A DNA stretch of 64,000 nucleotides from Rutidosis leptorrhynchoides (taxonomy: Eukaryota; Streptophyta; Magnoliopsida; Asterales; Asteraceae): contig NC_092341.1 in assembly GCF_046630445.1 (NCBI RefSeq), positions 33,556,001-33,620,000 on the forward strand, written 5' to 3'. The position numbers and the translations under genes are program-made. The notes beneath the pieces were generated by a model. It did no database searches and was not told where the DNA came from. It saw only the letters and a program-made list of their open reading frames with translations. Positions 47,128-59,516 of the stretch are shown here, in pieces (position 1 is the stretch's first letter; each line of letters opens with the position of its first letter).

Positions 47128-49652
47128 CACTCCAATGATCAGCTCTTAGCAGCCCATGTGAGTCACCTAACACATGTGGGAACCATCATTTGGCAACTAG
47201 CATGAAATATCTCATAAAATTACAAAAATATGAGTAATCATTCATGACTTATTTACATGAAAACAAAATTACATATCCTTTATATCTAATCCATACACCA
47301 ACGACCAAAAACACCTACAAACACTTTAATTCTTCAATTTTCTTCATCTAATTGATCTCTCTCAAGTTCTATCTTCAAGTTCTAAGTGTTCTTCATAAAT
47401 TCTACAAGTTCTAGTTACATAAAATCAAGAATACTTTCAAGTTTGCTAGCTCACTTCCAATCTTGTAAGGTGATCATCCAACCTCAAGAAATCTTTGTTT
47501 CTTACAGTAGGTTATCATTCTAATACAAGGTAATAATCATATTCAAACTTTGGTTCAATTTCTATAACTATAACAATCTTATTTCAAGTGATGATCTTAC
47601 TTGAACTTGTTTTCGTGTCATGATTCTGCTTCAAGAACTTCGAGCCATCCAAAGATCCGTTGAAGCAAGATCCATTTTTCTCTTTTCCAGTAGGTTTATC
47701 CAAGGAACTTAAGGTAGTAATGATATTCATAACATCATTCGATTCATACATATAAAGCTATCTTATTCGAAGGTTTAAACTTGTAATCACTAGAACATAG
47801 TTTAGTTAATTCTAAACTTGTTCGCAAACAAAAGTTAATCCTTCTAACTTGACTTTTAAAATCAACTAAACACATGTTCTTTATCTATATGATATGCTAA
47901 CTTAATGATTTAAAACCTGGAAACACGAAAAACACCGTAAAACCGGATTTACGCCGTCGTAGTAACACCGCGGGCTGTTTTGGGTTAGTTAATTAAAAAC
48001 TATGATAAACTTTGATTTAAAAGTTGTTATTCTGAGAAAATGATTTTTGTTATGAACATGAAACTATATCCAAAAATTATGGTTAAACTCAAAGTGGAAG
48101 TATGTTTTCTAAAATGGTCATCTAGACGTCGTTCTTTCGACTGAAATGACTACCTTTACAAAAACGACTTGTAACTTATTTTTACGACTATAAACCTATA
48201 CTTTTTCTGATTAGATTCATAAAATAGAGTTCAATATGAAACCATAGCAATTTGATTCACTCAAAACGGATTTAAAATGAAGAAGTTATGGGTAAAACAA
48301 GATTGGATAATTTTTCTCATTTTAGCTACGTGAAAATTGGTAACAAATCTATTCCAACCATAACTTAATCAACTTGTATTGTATATTATGTAATCTTGAG
48401 ATACCATAGACACGTATACAATGTTTCGACCTATCATGTCGACACATCTATATATATTTCGGAACAACCATAGACACTCTATATGTGAATGTTGGAGTTA
48501 GCTATACAGGGTTGAGGTTGATTCCAAAATATATATAGTTTGAGTTGTGATCAATACTGAGATACGTATACACTGGGTCGTGGATTGATTCAAGATAATA
48601 TTTATCGATTTATTTCTGTATATCTAACTGTGGACAACTAGTTGTAGGTTACTAACGAGGACAGCTGACTTAATAAACTTAAAACATCAAAATATATTAA
48701 AAGTGTTGTAAATATATTTTGAACATACTTTGATATATATGTATATATTGTTATAGGTTCGTGAATCAACCAGTGGCCAAGTCTTACTTCCCGACGAAGT
48801 AAAAATCTGTGAAAGTGAGTTATAGTCCCACTTTTAAAATCTAATATTTTTGGGATGAGAATACATGCAGGTTTTATAAATGATTTACAAAATAGACACA
48901 AGTACGTGAAACTACATTCTATGGTTGAATTATCGAAAATGAATATGCCCCTTTTTATTAAGTCTGGTAATCTAAGAATTAGGGAACAGACACCCTAATT
49001 GACGCGAATCCTAAAGATAGATCTATTGGGCCTAACAAACCCCATCCAAAGTACTGGATGCTTTAGTACTTCGAAATTTATATCATATCCGAAGGGTGTC
49101 CCGGAATGATGGGGATATTCTTATATATGCATCTTGTTAATGTCGGTTACCAGGTGTTCACTATATGAATGATTTTTATCTCTATGTATGGGATGTGTAT
49201 TGAAATATGAAATCTTGTGGTCTATTATTATGATTTGATATATATAGGTTAAACCTATAACTCACCAACATTTTTTGTTGACGTTTTAAGCATGTTTATT
49301 CTCAGGTGATTATTAAGAGCTTCCGCTGTCGCATACTTAAATAAGGACGAGATTTGGAGTCCATGCTTGTATGATATTGTGTAAAAACTGCATTCAAGAA
49401 ACTTATTTTGTTGTAACATATTTGTATTGTAAACCATTATGTAATGGTCGTGTGTAAACAGGATATTTTAGATTATCATTATTTGATAATCTACGTAAAG
49501 TTTTTTTTAAAACCTTTATCTATGAAATAAAGGTTATGGTTTGTTTTAAAAATGAATGCAGTCTTTGAAAAACGTCTCATATAGAGGTCAAAACCTCGCA
49601 ACGAAATCAATTAATATGGAACGTTTTTAATCAATAAGAACGGGACATTTCA
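47128..49652 (+). mobile_element. Outer element 5' LTR, second part
   Basis: Resumes CACTCCAATGATCAGC after the target duplication and ends GACATTTCA. It matches 56995-59516 closely. It includes a TATA-like TTTTATAAATG near 48873 and the CTCACCAAC...CTCAGGT block near 49260-49306 shared with other LTR families. Confidence 0.92.
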
Positions 49653-49654
49653 GT

Positions 49655-49666
49655 TGGTATCCGAGC
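49655..49666 (+). promoter_or_regulatory. Outer element primer binding site
   Basis: TGGTATCCGAGC, one base different from the initiator-Met complement TGGTATCAGAGC, located two bases after the LTR. Confidence 0.85.
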
Positions 49667-49717
49667 GTTGGTCTTAGAGAACCAGAATTTTGCATTAGTG
49701 TGTCTTATCTAGTTTGT

Positions 49718-49748
49718 TAGGATGCATTAGTGAGTCTGGACTTCGACC
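49718..49748 (+). promoter_or_regulatory. Conserved leader box (outer element)
   Basis: TAGGATGCATTAGTGAGTCT then GGACTTCGACC, nearly identical to the box at 60161 and its reverse-strand copy at 5391-5420. Confidence 0.6.
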
Positions 49749-49861
49749 GTGTTTACTTGAAAAATGATTGCTTAACAAATTTTGTTGGAAACTATATATT
49801 TTTAACATGTGAATATTATGTGATATATTAATCTCTTAACGCGTTTGATATTATGTGATAG

Positions 49862-50380
49862 ATGTCTACCTCTAGAACAAGTCCCATTGACTCACCTAAT
49901 AATAATGAAGAGTGAAATGTAAATTGGAATGATTCGTGGACTGATTCACAAGTTCCCGAAGAGGAACCGGAAGAAGAGTCGGAACCGGAAGAAGAATCGG
50001 AACCGGAAGAAGAATCGGAACCGGATGAAGAAATAGAACCGGTGGGGGAAATAATAAAACGGTTAAGTAAAAGAAAATCCTCAACCAACCGGCCAAGGTT
50101 AATTATGGTCAATGGTGTTTCCGCCAAGGAAGCAAAATATTGGGAGGATTACCAATTCTCCGATGAATCGGATTCCGACGAGAATTCCGATGATGTTATA
50201 GAAATTACCCCAACTGAATTTAAAAAGGCAAAAGAAAATAATAAGGGAAAGGGCATAAAAATAGAGAAATCTAATTCCAACCCCGATGAACTTTATATGT
50301 ATCGTCAACCCCCGAAGTCCTTAAGTTGTAACAATGACCCGGGAACCTCTAAACCACCAGGTTTTTCTAAACCAATGTAG
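49862..50380 (+). pseudogene. Acidic leader ORF, one premature stop
   Basis: ATG 49862 gives MSTSRTSPIDSP... and a TGA at codon 18 (49913-49915); the frame then stays open to a stop at 50378. The peptide has four tandem E(E)SEPEE units encoded by an 18-bp repeat (about 49965-50035), a basic stretch (KRLSKRKSSTNRPR), an acidic Ser/Asp stretch (SDESDSDENSDD) and a Lys-rich segment. No known domain. Its position between primer site and gag matches the leader ORFs of the other elements. Translation could also start downstream of the stop, so whether it is dead is not certain. Confidence 0.6.
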
Positions 50381-50613
50381 ATAACGACGGCTCGTATTAG
50401 GGGAACATCATATATCCCTAGAAACTTGGCAAAACGAACCAAAACCGAAGAAGAAGAAATAAGCCAGTCCGAATAAGATAGTTGTATTCGTGTGGTGTAA
50501 TATATGTAATATAGTGTGCTTATGCTTTATGATATATGTAAAAATTGCTTGTATTAATAAGTATTTTTTTTATGAATCTAACTCTTGTCTATTTTACAGT
50601 ATAAAAACACAAA

Positions 50614-51198
50614 ATGGATAGACAACCCAATATTTTAAGAGACCTACCCGGAGACATGATTGATGAAATCTTGTCTAGAGTCGGTCAGAATTCTTCGGCA
50701 CAACTATTTAAGGCGAGATCAGTTTGTAAGACATTCGAAGAACGTTCCAAGAATGCCTTGGTTTATAAAAGGCTTTCGTTTGAAAGATGGGGGATATCAC
50801 ATTGGGAAATCCATAAGTTACGATGTGTTTACTTTGACGCATATATTGCGGGGAACCCAAATGCTATTTTACGCAATGGGTTAAGAAATTATTTTGACTC
50901 AATATATCCGAATATTGGACTTCGTGATTTAGAAAAAGCGGCTAACATGCAACATAAAGAAGCATGTTATGCTTACGGATTAGTAATGTTCGCTTCTCAC
51001 CAAAGTGAGACCAAGAACATCAGGCTACAACTATTAAACAAAACGTTCCCACAAGTGACGGAGTCAGTAATTGGGGTAAGAAATGAGGTTTTTAGATTGT
51101 TACGGGACTGTTGGACATTACGTAACCCTCGTCCCTTTGACGACGTTACAACACGCTGTCTTATCAACGGCCATAACGGTTATGTTCCACAAGACTAA
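50614..51198 (+). CDS. F-box protein carried inside the retrotransposon
   Basis: Intact 194-codon intronless ORF in the element's sense orientation between the leader ORF and gag. Residues about 8-55 form an F-box (LRDLPGDMIDEILSRVG, LFKARSVCKTFEE, VYKRLSF), the module that binds SKP1 in SCF ubiquitin ligases. Residues about 78-128 (GNPNAILRNGLRNYF, IGLRDLEKAANMQHKEACYA, YGLVMFA) match the Sel1-like segment that follows the F-box in the plant At2g35280-like family, as I remember that family. The last 60 residues are not recognised. It is not a normal retrotransposon domain, so capture of a host transcript is the likely origin. It remains open although the downstream gag-pol has at least six lesions. 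Expression and SKP1 binding are untested. Confidence 0.85.
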   Translation: MDRQPNILRDLPGDMIDEILSRVGQNSSAQLFKARSVCKTFEERSKNALVYKRLSFERWGISHWEIHKLRCVYFDAYIAGNPNAILRNGLRNYFDSIYPNIGLRDLEKAANMQHKEACYAYGLVMFASHQSETKNIRLQLLNKTFPQVTESVIGVRNEVFRLLRDCWTLRNPRPFDDVTTRCLINGHNGYVPQD

Positions 51199-51637
51199 GG
51201 ATGGGAAGTAATCCTAGTAAAACCAGAATGCATGACTTGTTTCTGGACGTATGAATTACGTGTCTTTATTGCCTTTGCTGAACGACTTGTGTACTAGCTA
51301 GAATTATCTTCACAACCATCTTGTATCAAATTTATTGTGTACTATATTTCATGCTATATGTAAAATAAGCGGTATTGTAAGTTTGTAAATATTGTGTAAA
51401 AGTTTGAACGCGAAATATTATTATAATCAGTTTTTCATATAGAATTGTAGTAGTTGAATTGTATATTAGCTACTAAGTATGAACTTAACGGGTAGGTACT
51501 ACCCGAATTTAAACTTATAAAACGCTAATATGAAGAAAAAGCTTTTATAAATGAGTTCATATTATGCTACGATATACTATTAACTACTCTTAATATTCTG
51601 TATGATTAAATTGTTCCATTTGACTATTTTGAAGGAA
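51199..51637 (+). other. Spacer between F-box ORF and gag with an internal GGGTAGGTA box
   Basis: No ORF. The box at 51485-51505 (TTAACGGGTAGGTACTACCCG) repeats the polypurine-tract sequence found before the 3' LTR (56258-56271) and forms a short inverted repeat. A similar box lies at about 61153-61173 in the next element. Confidence 0.6.
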
Positions 51638-52471
51638 ATGGCACCGACTACTCGACACACCGTGAATATGAATGAAGAAGAATTCCGTACTTTTCTAGCT
51701 TCAAACATAGCCGCAGTACAGGCTGCGCTACATACCAATAATAACCTTGGATCTAGCAGTACAGGAAATCGTGTAGGATGCACCTACAAAGAATTCACTG
51801 CCTGCAAACCTTTGGAATTTGATGGAACCGAAGGACCGATCGGATTGAAACGGTGGACCGAGAAGGTCGAATCGGTGTTTGCCATAAGTAAGTGTACTGA
51901 AGAGGACAAAGTGAAGTACGCTACGCATACCTTCACAGGTTCTGCGTTAACATGGTGGAATACCTATCTAGAGCAAGTGGGACAAGACGATGCGTACGCA
52001 CTACCGTGGTCAGTATTCAAGCACTTGATGAACGAGAAGTACCGTCCCAGAACCGAGGTCAATAAGCTCAAGACAGAACTTAGAGGGTTACGAACCCAAG
52101 GATTTGATATTACCACGTACGAAAGACGATTCACAGAATTGTGCCTATTGTGTCCGGGAGCATTCGAAGATGAGGAAGAAAAGATCGACGCGTTTGTGAA
52201 AGGATTACCGGAAAGAATCCAAGAAGATATAAGTTCAAACGAGCCCGCCTCCATACAACAGGCATGTAGAATGGCTCACAAACTAGTGAACCAGATTGAA
52301 GAAAGAATTAAAGAACAGACTGCTGAAGAGGCCAATGTGAAGCAAGTCAAAAGAAAGTGGGAGGAAAACGGTGATAAGAATCACCAATACAACAACAACA
52401 ACAATTACAACAATAATCGCAACAATTATCCCAACAATCGCAACATCAATCGCAACTACAACAAACGGCCC

Positions 52472-52511
<40 letters not shown>

Positions 52512-55500
52512 GCAACTACAACAATCATCCCAACAACAATAATAACCGCAACAACAACAACAACAACAAAAATCAGAAGCAGCTATGCCAAAGGTGTGAA
52601 AAGTATCACTCGGGGTTCTGCACCAAATTTTGCAACAAGTGTAAAAGAAATGGTCATAGCGCGGCGAAGTGTGAGGTCTACGGACCAGGGGTTAATAGAA
52701 CGAAAGGAACAGATGGTGTCGGAACAAGTAATGGCGGAGCAAGTAGTGTCGGAGAAAGTTATGCCAACGTAGTTTGTTATAAATGTGGAAAACCGGGCCA
52801 CATTATTAGAAATTGCCCGAACCAGGAGAACACGAATGGTCAAGGCCGTGGAAGAGTTTTCAATATTAATGCGGCAGAGGCACAGGAAGACCCGGAGCTT
52901 GTTACGGGTACGTTTCTTATTGACAATAAATCTGCTTACGTTTTATTTGATTCGGGTGCGGATAGAAGCTATATGAGTAGAGATTTTTGTGCTAAATTAA
53001 GTTGTCCATTGACGCCTTTGGATAGTAAATTTTTACTCGAATTAGCAAATGGTAAATTAATTTCAGCAGATAATATATGTCGGAATCGAGAAATTAAACT
53101 GGTTAGCGAAACATTTAAGATTGATTTGATACCAGTAGAGTTAGGGAGTTTTGATGTGATAATCGGTATGGACTGGTTGAAAGAAGTGAAAGCAGAGATC
53201 GTTTGTTACAAAAATGCAATTCGCATTATACGAGAAAAAGGAAAACCCTTAATGGTGTACGGAGAAAAGGGCAACACGAAGCTACATCTTACTAGTAATT
53301 TGAAGGCACAAAAAACTAATAAGAAAAGGTTGCTATGCTGTTCTAGCACACGTCGAGAAAGTACAAACTGAAGAAAAGAGCATCAATGATGTTCCCATTG
53401 CAAAAGAATTTCCCGATGTATTTCCGAAAGAATTACCGGGATTACCCCCACATCGATCCGTCGAATTTCAAATAGATCTTGTGCCAGGAGCTGCACCAAT
53501 AGCTCGTGCTCCTTACAGACTCGCACCCAGCGAGATGAAAGAACTACAAAGCCAATTACAAGAACTTTTAGAGCGTGGTTTCATTCGACCAAGCACATCA
53601 CCGTGGGGAGCTCCTGTTTTGTTTGTCAAGAAGAAAGATGGTACATTCAGGTTGTGTATCGACTACCGAGAGTTGAACAAACTTACCATCAAGAACCGCT
53701 ACCCACTACCGAGAATCGACGACTTATTTGATCAACTACAAGGCTCGTCTGTTTATTCAAAGATTGACTTACGTTCCGGGTATCATCAAATGCGGGTGAA
53801 AGAAGATGATATTCCAAAGACTGCTTTCAGAACACGTTACGGTCATTACGAGTTTATGGTCATGCTGTTTGGTTTAACTAATGCACCAGCTGTGTTCATG
53901 GACCTTATGAACCGAGTGTGTGGACCATACCTTGACAAGTTTGTCATTGTTTTCATTGATGACATACTTATTTACTCAAAGAATGACCAAGAACACGGTG
54001 AACATTTGAGAAAGGTGTTAGAAGTATTGAGGAAGGAAGAATTGTACGCTAAGTTTTCAAAGTGTGCATTTTGGTTGGAAGAAGTTCAATTCCTCGGTCA
54101 CATAGTGAACAAAGAAGGTATTAAGGTGGATCCGGCAAAGATAGAAACTGTTGAAAAGTGGGAAACCCCGAAAACTCCGAAACACATACGCCAGTTTTTA
54201 GGACTAGCTGGTTACTACAGAAGGTTCATCCAAGACTTTTCCAGAATAGCAAAACCCTTGACTACATTAACGCATAAAGGGAAGAAATTTGAATGGAATG
54301 ATGAACAAGAGAAAGCGTTTCAGTTATTGAAGAAAAAGCTAACTACGGCACCTATATTGTCATTACCTGAAGGGAATGATGATTTTGTGATTTATTGTGA
54401 CGCATCAAAGCAAGGTCTCGGTTGTGTATTAATGCAACGAACGAAGGTGATTGCTTATGCGTCTAGACAATTGAAGATTCACGAACAAAATTATACGACG
54501 CATGATTTGGAATTAGGTGCGGTTGTTTTTGCATTAAAGACTTGGAGGCACTACTTATATGGGGTCAAAAGTATTATATATACCGACCACAAAAGTCTTC
54601 AACACATATTTAATCAGAAACAACTGAATATGAGGCAGCATAGGTGGATTGAATTGTTGAATGATTACGACTTTGAGATTCGTTACCACCCGGGGAAGGC
54701 AAATGTGGTAGCCGATGCCTTGAGCAGGAAGGACAGAGAACCCATTCGAGTAAAATCTATGAATATAATGATTCATAATAACCTTACTACTCAAATAAAG
54801 GAGGCGCAACAAGGAGTTTTAAAAGAGGGAAATTTAAAGGATGAAATACCCAAAGGATCGGAGAAGCATCTTAATATTCGGGAAGACGGAACCCGGTATA
54901 AGGCTGAAAGGATTTGGGTACCAAAATTTGGAGATATGAGAGAAATGGTACTTAGAGAAGCTCATAAAACCAGATACTCAATACATCCTGGAACGGGGAA
55001 GATGTACAAGGATCTCAAGAAACATTTTTGGTGGCCGGGTATGAAAGCCGATGTTGCTAAATACGTAGGAGAATGTTTGACGTGTTCTAAGGTCAAAGTT
55101 GAGCATCAGAAACCATCAGGTCTACTTCAACAACCCGAAATCCCGGAATGGAAATGGGAAAACATTACCATGGATTTCATCACTAAATTGCCAAGGACTG
55201 CAAGTGGTTTTGATACTATTTGGGTAATAGTTGATCGTCTCACCAAATCAGCACACTTCCTGCCAATAAGAGAAGATGACAAGATGGAGAAGTTAGCACG
55301 ACTGTATTTGAAGGAAGTCATCTCGAGACATGGAATACCAATCTCTATTATCTCTGATAGGGATGGCAGATTTATTTCAAGATTCTGACAGACATTACAG
55401 CAAGCATTAGGAACTCGTCTAGACATGAGTACTGCCTATCATCCACAAACTGATGGGCAGAGCGAAAGGACGATACAAATGCTTGAAGACATGCTACGAG

Positions 55501-56236
55501 CATGTGTTATTGATTTCAGAAACAGTTGGATCGACATCTACCGTTAGCAGAATTTTCCTACAACAACAGCTACCATTCAAGCATTGAGATGGCGCCGTTT
55601 GAAGCACTTTATGGTAGAAAGTGCAGGTCTCCGATTTGTTGGAGTGAAGTGGGGGATAGACAGATTACGGGTCTGGAGATTATACAAGAAACTACCGAGA
55701 AGATCATCCAAATTCAACAACGGTTGAAAACCGCCCAAAGTCGACAAAAGAGCTACACTGACATTAAAAGAAAAGATATAGAATTTGAAATTGGAGGGAT
55801 GGTCATGCTTAAAGTTGCACCTTGGAAAGGCATTATTTGATTTGGTAAACGAGGGAAATTAAATCCAAGGTATATTGGACCATTCAAGATTATTGATCGT
55901 GTCGGACCAGTAGCTTACCGACTTGAGTTACCTCAACAACTCGCGACTGTACATAACACTTTCCACGTCCCGAATTTGAAGAAATATTTTGCTAAAGAAG
56001 ATCTCACTATTCCGTTAGATGAAATCCAAATCAACGAAAAACTTCAATTCATTGAAGAACCCGTCGAAATAATGGATCGTGAGGTTAAAAGACTTAAGTA
56101 AAACAAGATACCAATTGTTAAGGTTTGATGGAATGCTCGTAGAGGACCCGAGTTCACCTGGGAGCGTGAAGATCAGATGAAGAAGAAATACCCGCATCTA
56201 TTTCCAGAAGATTCGTCAACACCTTCAACAGCTTAA
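51638..56236 (+). pseudogene. Gag-Pol of outer Tekay-type element, several disabling mutations
   Basis: The start is taken as ATG 51638 (MAPTTRHT), as the few codons upstream have no counterpart. Gag (GCTYKEFTACKP, ALTWWNT), a long Asn-rich linker from an AAC repeat (52390-52570), zinc knuckles (CYKCGKPGHIIRNC), protease (LFDSGADRSYM), RT ([13 protein letters not shown]), RNase H ([10 protein letters not shown]), integrase ([19 protein letters not shown]) and chromodomain-like end follow in order. Lesions: a 1-base frameshift near 53326; TGA at 55386-55388 in place of a Trp codon after ISRF; a frameshift near 55530; TGA at 55838-55840 (probably from CGA); TAA at 56099-56101; TGA at 56126-56128. 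The element cannot supply its own proteins now. Confidence 0.93.
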
Positions 56237-56271
56237 AATTTCGGGACGAAATTTATTTAACGGGTAGGTAC
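56236..56271 (+). promoter_or_regulatory. Hairpin and polypurine tract, outer element
   Basis: AAATTTCGGGACGAAATTT (56236-56254) and then TTAACGGGTAGGTAC directly before the 3' LTR. Confidence 0.85.
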
Positions 56272-59200
56272 TGTAGTGACCCGAACTTTTCCATGTTTAT
56301 ATATATTAATTGAGATTGATATTTACATGATTAAATGTTTCCAACATGTTAAGCAATCAAACTTGTTAAGACTTGATTAATTGAAATATGTTTCATATAG
56401 ACAATTGACCACCCAAGTTGACCGGTGATTCACGAACGTTAAAACTTGTAAAAACTATATGATGACATATATATGGATATATATATATATAGTTAACATG
56501 ATACTATGATAAGTAAACATATCATTAAGTATATTAACAATGAACAACATATATAAAAACAAGACTACTAACTTAATGATTTTTAAACGAGACATATATG
56601 TAACGATTATCGTTGTAAAGACATTTAATGTATATATATATCATATTAAGAGATATTTATACATGATAATATAATAATTTAAAATCTCATTTGATATTAT
56701 AAACATTGGGTTAACAACATTTAACAAGATTGTTAACCTAAAGGTTTCAAAACAACACTTACATGTAACGACTAACGATGACTTAACGACTCAATTAAAA
56801 TGTATATACATGTAGTGTTTTAATATGTATTTATACACTTTTGAAAGACTTCAATACACTTATCAAAATACTTCTACTTAACAAAAATGCTTGCAATTAC
56901 ATCCTCGTTCAGTTTCATCAACAATTCTACTCGTATGCACCCGTATTCGTACTCGTACAATACACAGCTTTTAGATGTATGTACTATTGGTATATACACT
57001 CCAATTATCAGCTCTTAGCAGCCCATGTGAGTCACCTAACACATGTAGGAACCATCATTTGGCAACTAGCATGAAATATCTCATAAAATTACAAAAATAT
57101 GAGTAATCATTCATGACTTATTTACATGAAAACAAAATTACATATCCTTTATATCTAATCCATACACCAACGACCAAAAACACCTACAAACACTTTCATT
57201 CTTCAATTTTCTTCATCTAATTGATCTCTCTCAAGTTCTATCTTCAAGTTCTAAGTGTTCTTCATATATTCTACAAGTTCTAGTTACATAAAATCAAGAA
57301 TACTTTCAAGTTTGCTAGCTCACTTCCAATCTTGTAAGGTGATCATCCAACCTCAAAAAATCTTTGTTTCTTACAGTAGGTTATCATTCTAATACAAGGT
57401 AATAATCATATTCAAACTTTGGTTCAATTTCTATAACTATAAAAATCTTATTTCAAGTGATGATCTTACTTGAACTTGTTTTCGTGTCATGATTCTGCTT
57501 CAAGAACTTCGAGCCATCCAAGGATCCGTTGAAGCTAGATCCATTTTTCTATTTTCCAGTAGGTTTATCCAAGGAACTTAAGGTAGTAATGATGTTCATA
57601 ACATCATTCGATTCATATATATAAAGCTATCTTATTCGAAGGTTTAAACTTGTAATCACTAGAACATAGTTTAGTTAATTCTAAACTTGTTCGCAAACAA
57701 AAGTTAATCCTTCTAACCTGACTTTTAAAATAAACTAAACACATGTTCTATATCTATATGATATGCTAACTTAATGATTTAAAACCTGGAAACACGAAAA
57801 ACACCGTAAAACCGGATTTACGCCGTCGTAGTAACACCGCGGGCTGTTTTGGGTTAGTTAATTAAAAACTATGATAAACTTTGATTTAAAAGTTGTTATT
57901 CTGAGAAAATGATTTTTATTATGAACATGAAACTATTTCCAAAAATTATGGTTAAACTCAAAGTGGAAGTATGTTTTCTAAAATGGCCATCTAGACGCCG
58001 TTCTTTCGACTGAAATGACTACCTTTACAAAAACGACTTGTAACTTATTTTTCCGACTATAAACCTATACTTTTTCTGTTTAGATTCATAAAATAGAGTT
58101 CAATATGATACCATAGCAATTTGATTCACTCAAAACGGATTTAAAATGAAGAAGTTATGGGTAAAACAAGATTGGATAATTTTTCTCATTTTAGCTACGT
58201 GAAAATTGGTAACAAATCTATTCCATCCATAACTTAATCAACTTGTATTGTATAATATGTAATCTTGAGATACCATAGACACGTATACAATGTTTCGACC
58301 TATCATGTCGACACATCTATATATATTTCGGAACAACCATAGACACTCTATATGTGAATGTTAGAGTTAGCTATACAGGGTTGAGGTTGATTCCAAAATA
58401 TATATAGTTTGAGTTGTGATCAATACTGAGATACGTATACACTGGGTCGTGGATTGATTCAAGATAATATTTATCGATTTATTTCTGTACATCTAACTGT
58501 GGACAACTAGTTGTAGGTTACTAACGAGGACAGCTGACTTAATAAACTTAAAACATCAAAATATATTAAAAGTGTTGTAAATATATTTTGAACATACTTT
58601 GATATATATGTATATATTGTTATAGGTTCGTGAATCAACCAGTGGCCAAGTCTTACTTCCCGACGAAGTAAAAATCTGTGAAAGTGAGTTATAGTCCCAC
58701 TTTTAAAATCTAATATTTTTGGGATGAGAATACATGCAGGTTTTATAAATGATTAATAAAATAGACACAAGTACGTGAAACTACATTCTATGGTTGAATT
58801 ATCGAAATCGAATATGCCCCTTTTTATTAAGTCTGGTAATCTAAGAATTAGGGAACAGACACCCTAATTAACGTGAATCCTAAAGATAGATCTATTGGGC
58901 CTAACAAACCCCATCCAAAGTACCAGATGCTTTAGTACTTCGAAATTTATATCATATCCGAAGGGTGTCCCGGAATGATGGGGATATTCTTATATATGCA
59001 TCTTGTTAATGTCGGTTACCAGGTGTTCACCATATGAATGATTTTTATCTCTATGTATGGAATGTGTATTGAAATATGAAATCTTGTGGTCTATTATTAT
59101 GATTTGATATATATTGGTTAAACCTATAACTCACCAACATTTTTGTTGACGTTTAAAGCATGTTTATTCTCAGGTGAATACTAAGAGCTTCCGCTGTTGC

Positions 59201-59516
59201 ATACTAAAATAAGGACAAGATTTGGAGTCCATGTTTGTATGATACTGTGTAAAAACTGCATTCAAGAAACTGATTTCGATGTAACTTATTTGTATTGTAA
59301 ACCATTATGTAATGGTCGTGTGTAAACTGGATATTTTAGATTATCATTATTTGATAATCTACGTAAAGCTTTTAAACCTTTATTTATGAAATAAAGGTTA
59401 TGGTTTGTTTTAAAAATGAATGCAGTCTTTGAAAAACGTCTCATATAGAGGTCAAAACCTCGCAACGAAATCAATTAATATGGAACGTTTTTAATCAATA
59501 AGAACGGGACATTTCA
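56272..59516 (+). mobile_element. Outer element 3' LTR, 3245 bp
   Basis: Uninterrupted TGTAGTGACCCG to GACATTTCA. It preserves the empty insertion site of the inner element near 56990. No gene inside. Confidence 0.93.

Larger units (their letters stand above)
34716..59516 (+). mobile_element. Outer Tekay/Del-type LTR retrotransposon with F-box gene, inactivated and nested
   Basis: 5' LTR 34716-49652 (interrupted by the inner element), primer site 49655, acidic ORF, F-box ORF, gag-pol with several lesions, polypurine tract, 3' LTR 56272-59516. Subtracting the insertion, its own length is about 13.1 kb. The two LTRs differ by roughly 1-2% by eye, so it is older than its guest. No target duplication is seen: the left flank is CACCA and the right flank GAATA. 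The flanks come from different elements in opposite orientation. Confidence 0.9.

Noticed and set aside
49828..50127. Antisense Ser/Gly-rich ORF opposite the acidic leader ORF
   Set aside because: Reverse translation of the 18-bp acidic repeat; no independent support.
52283..52772. Val- or Thr-rich ORFs over the Asn-rich gag linker
   Set aside because: Alternate-frame translations of an AAC repeat.
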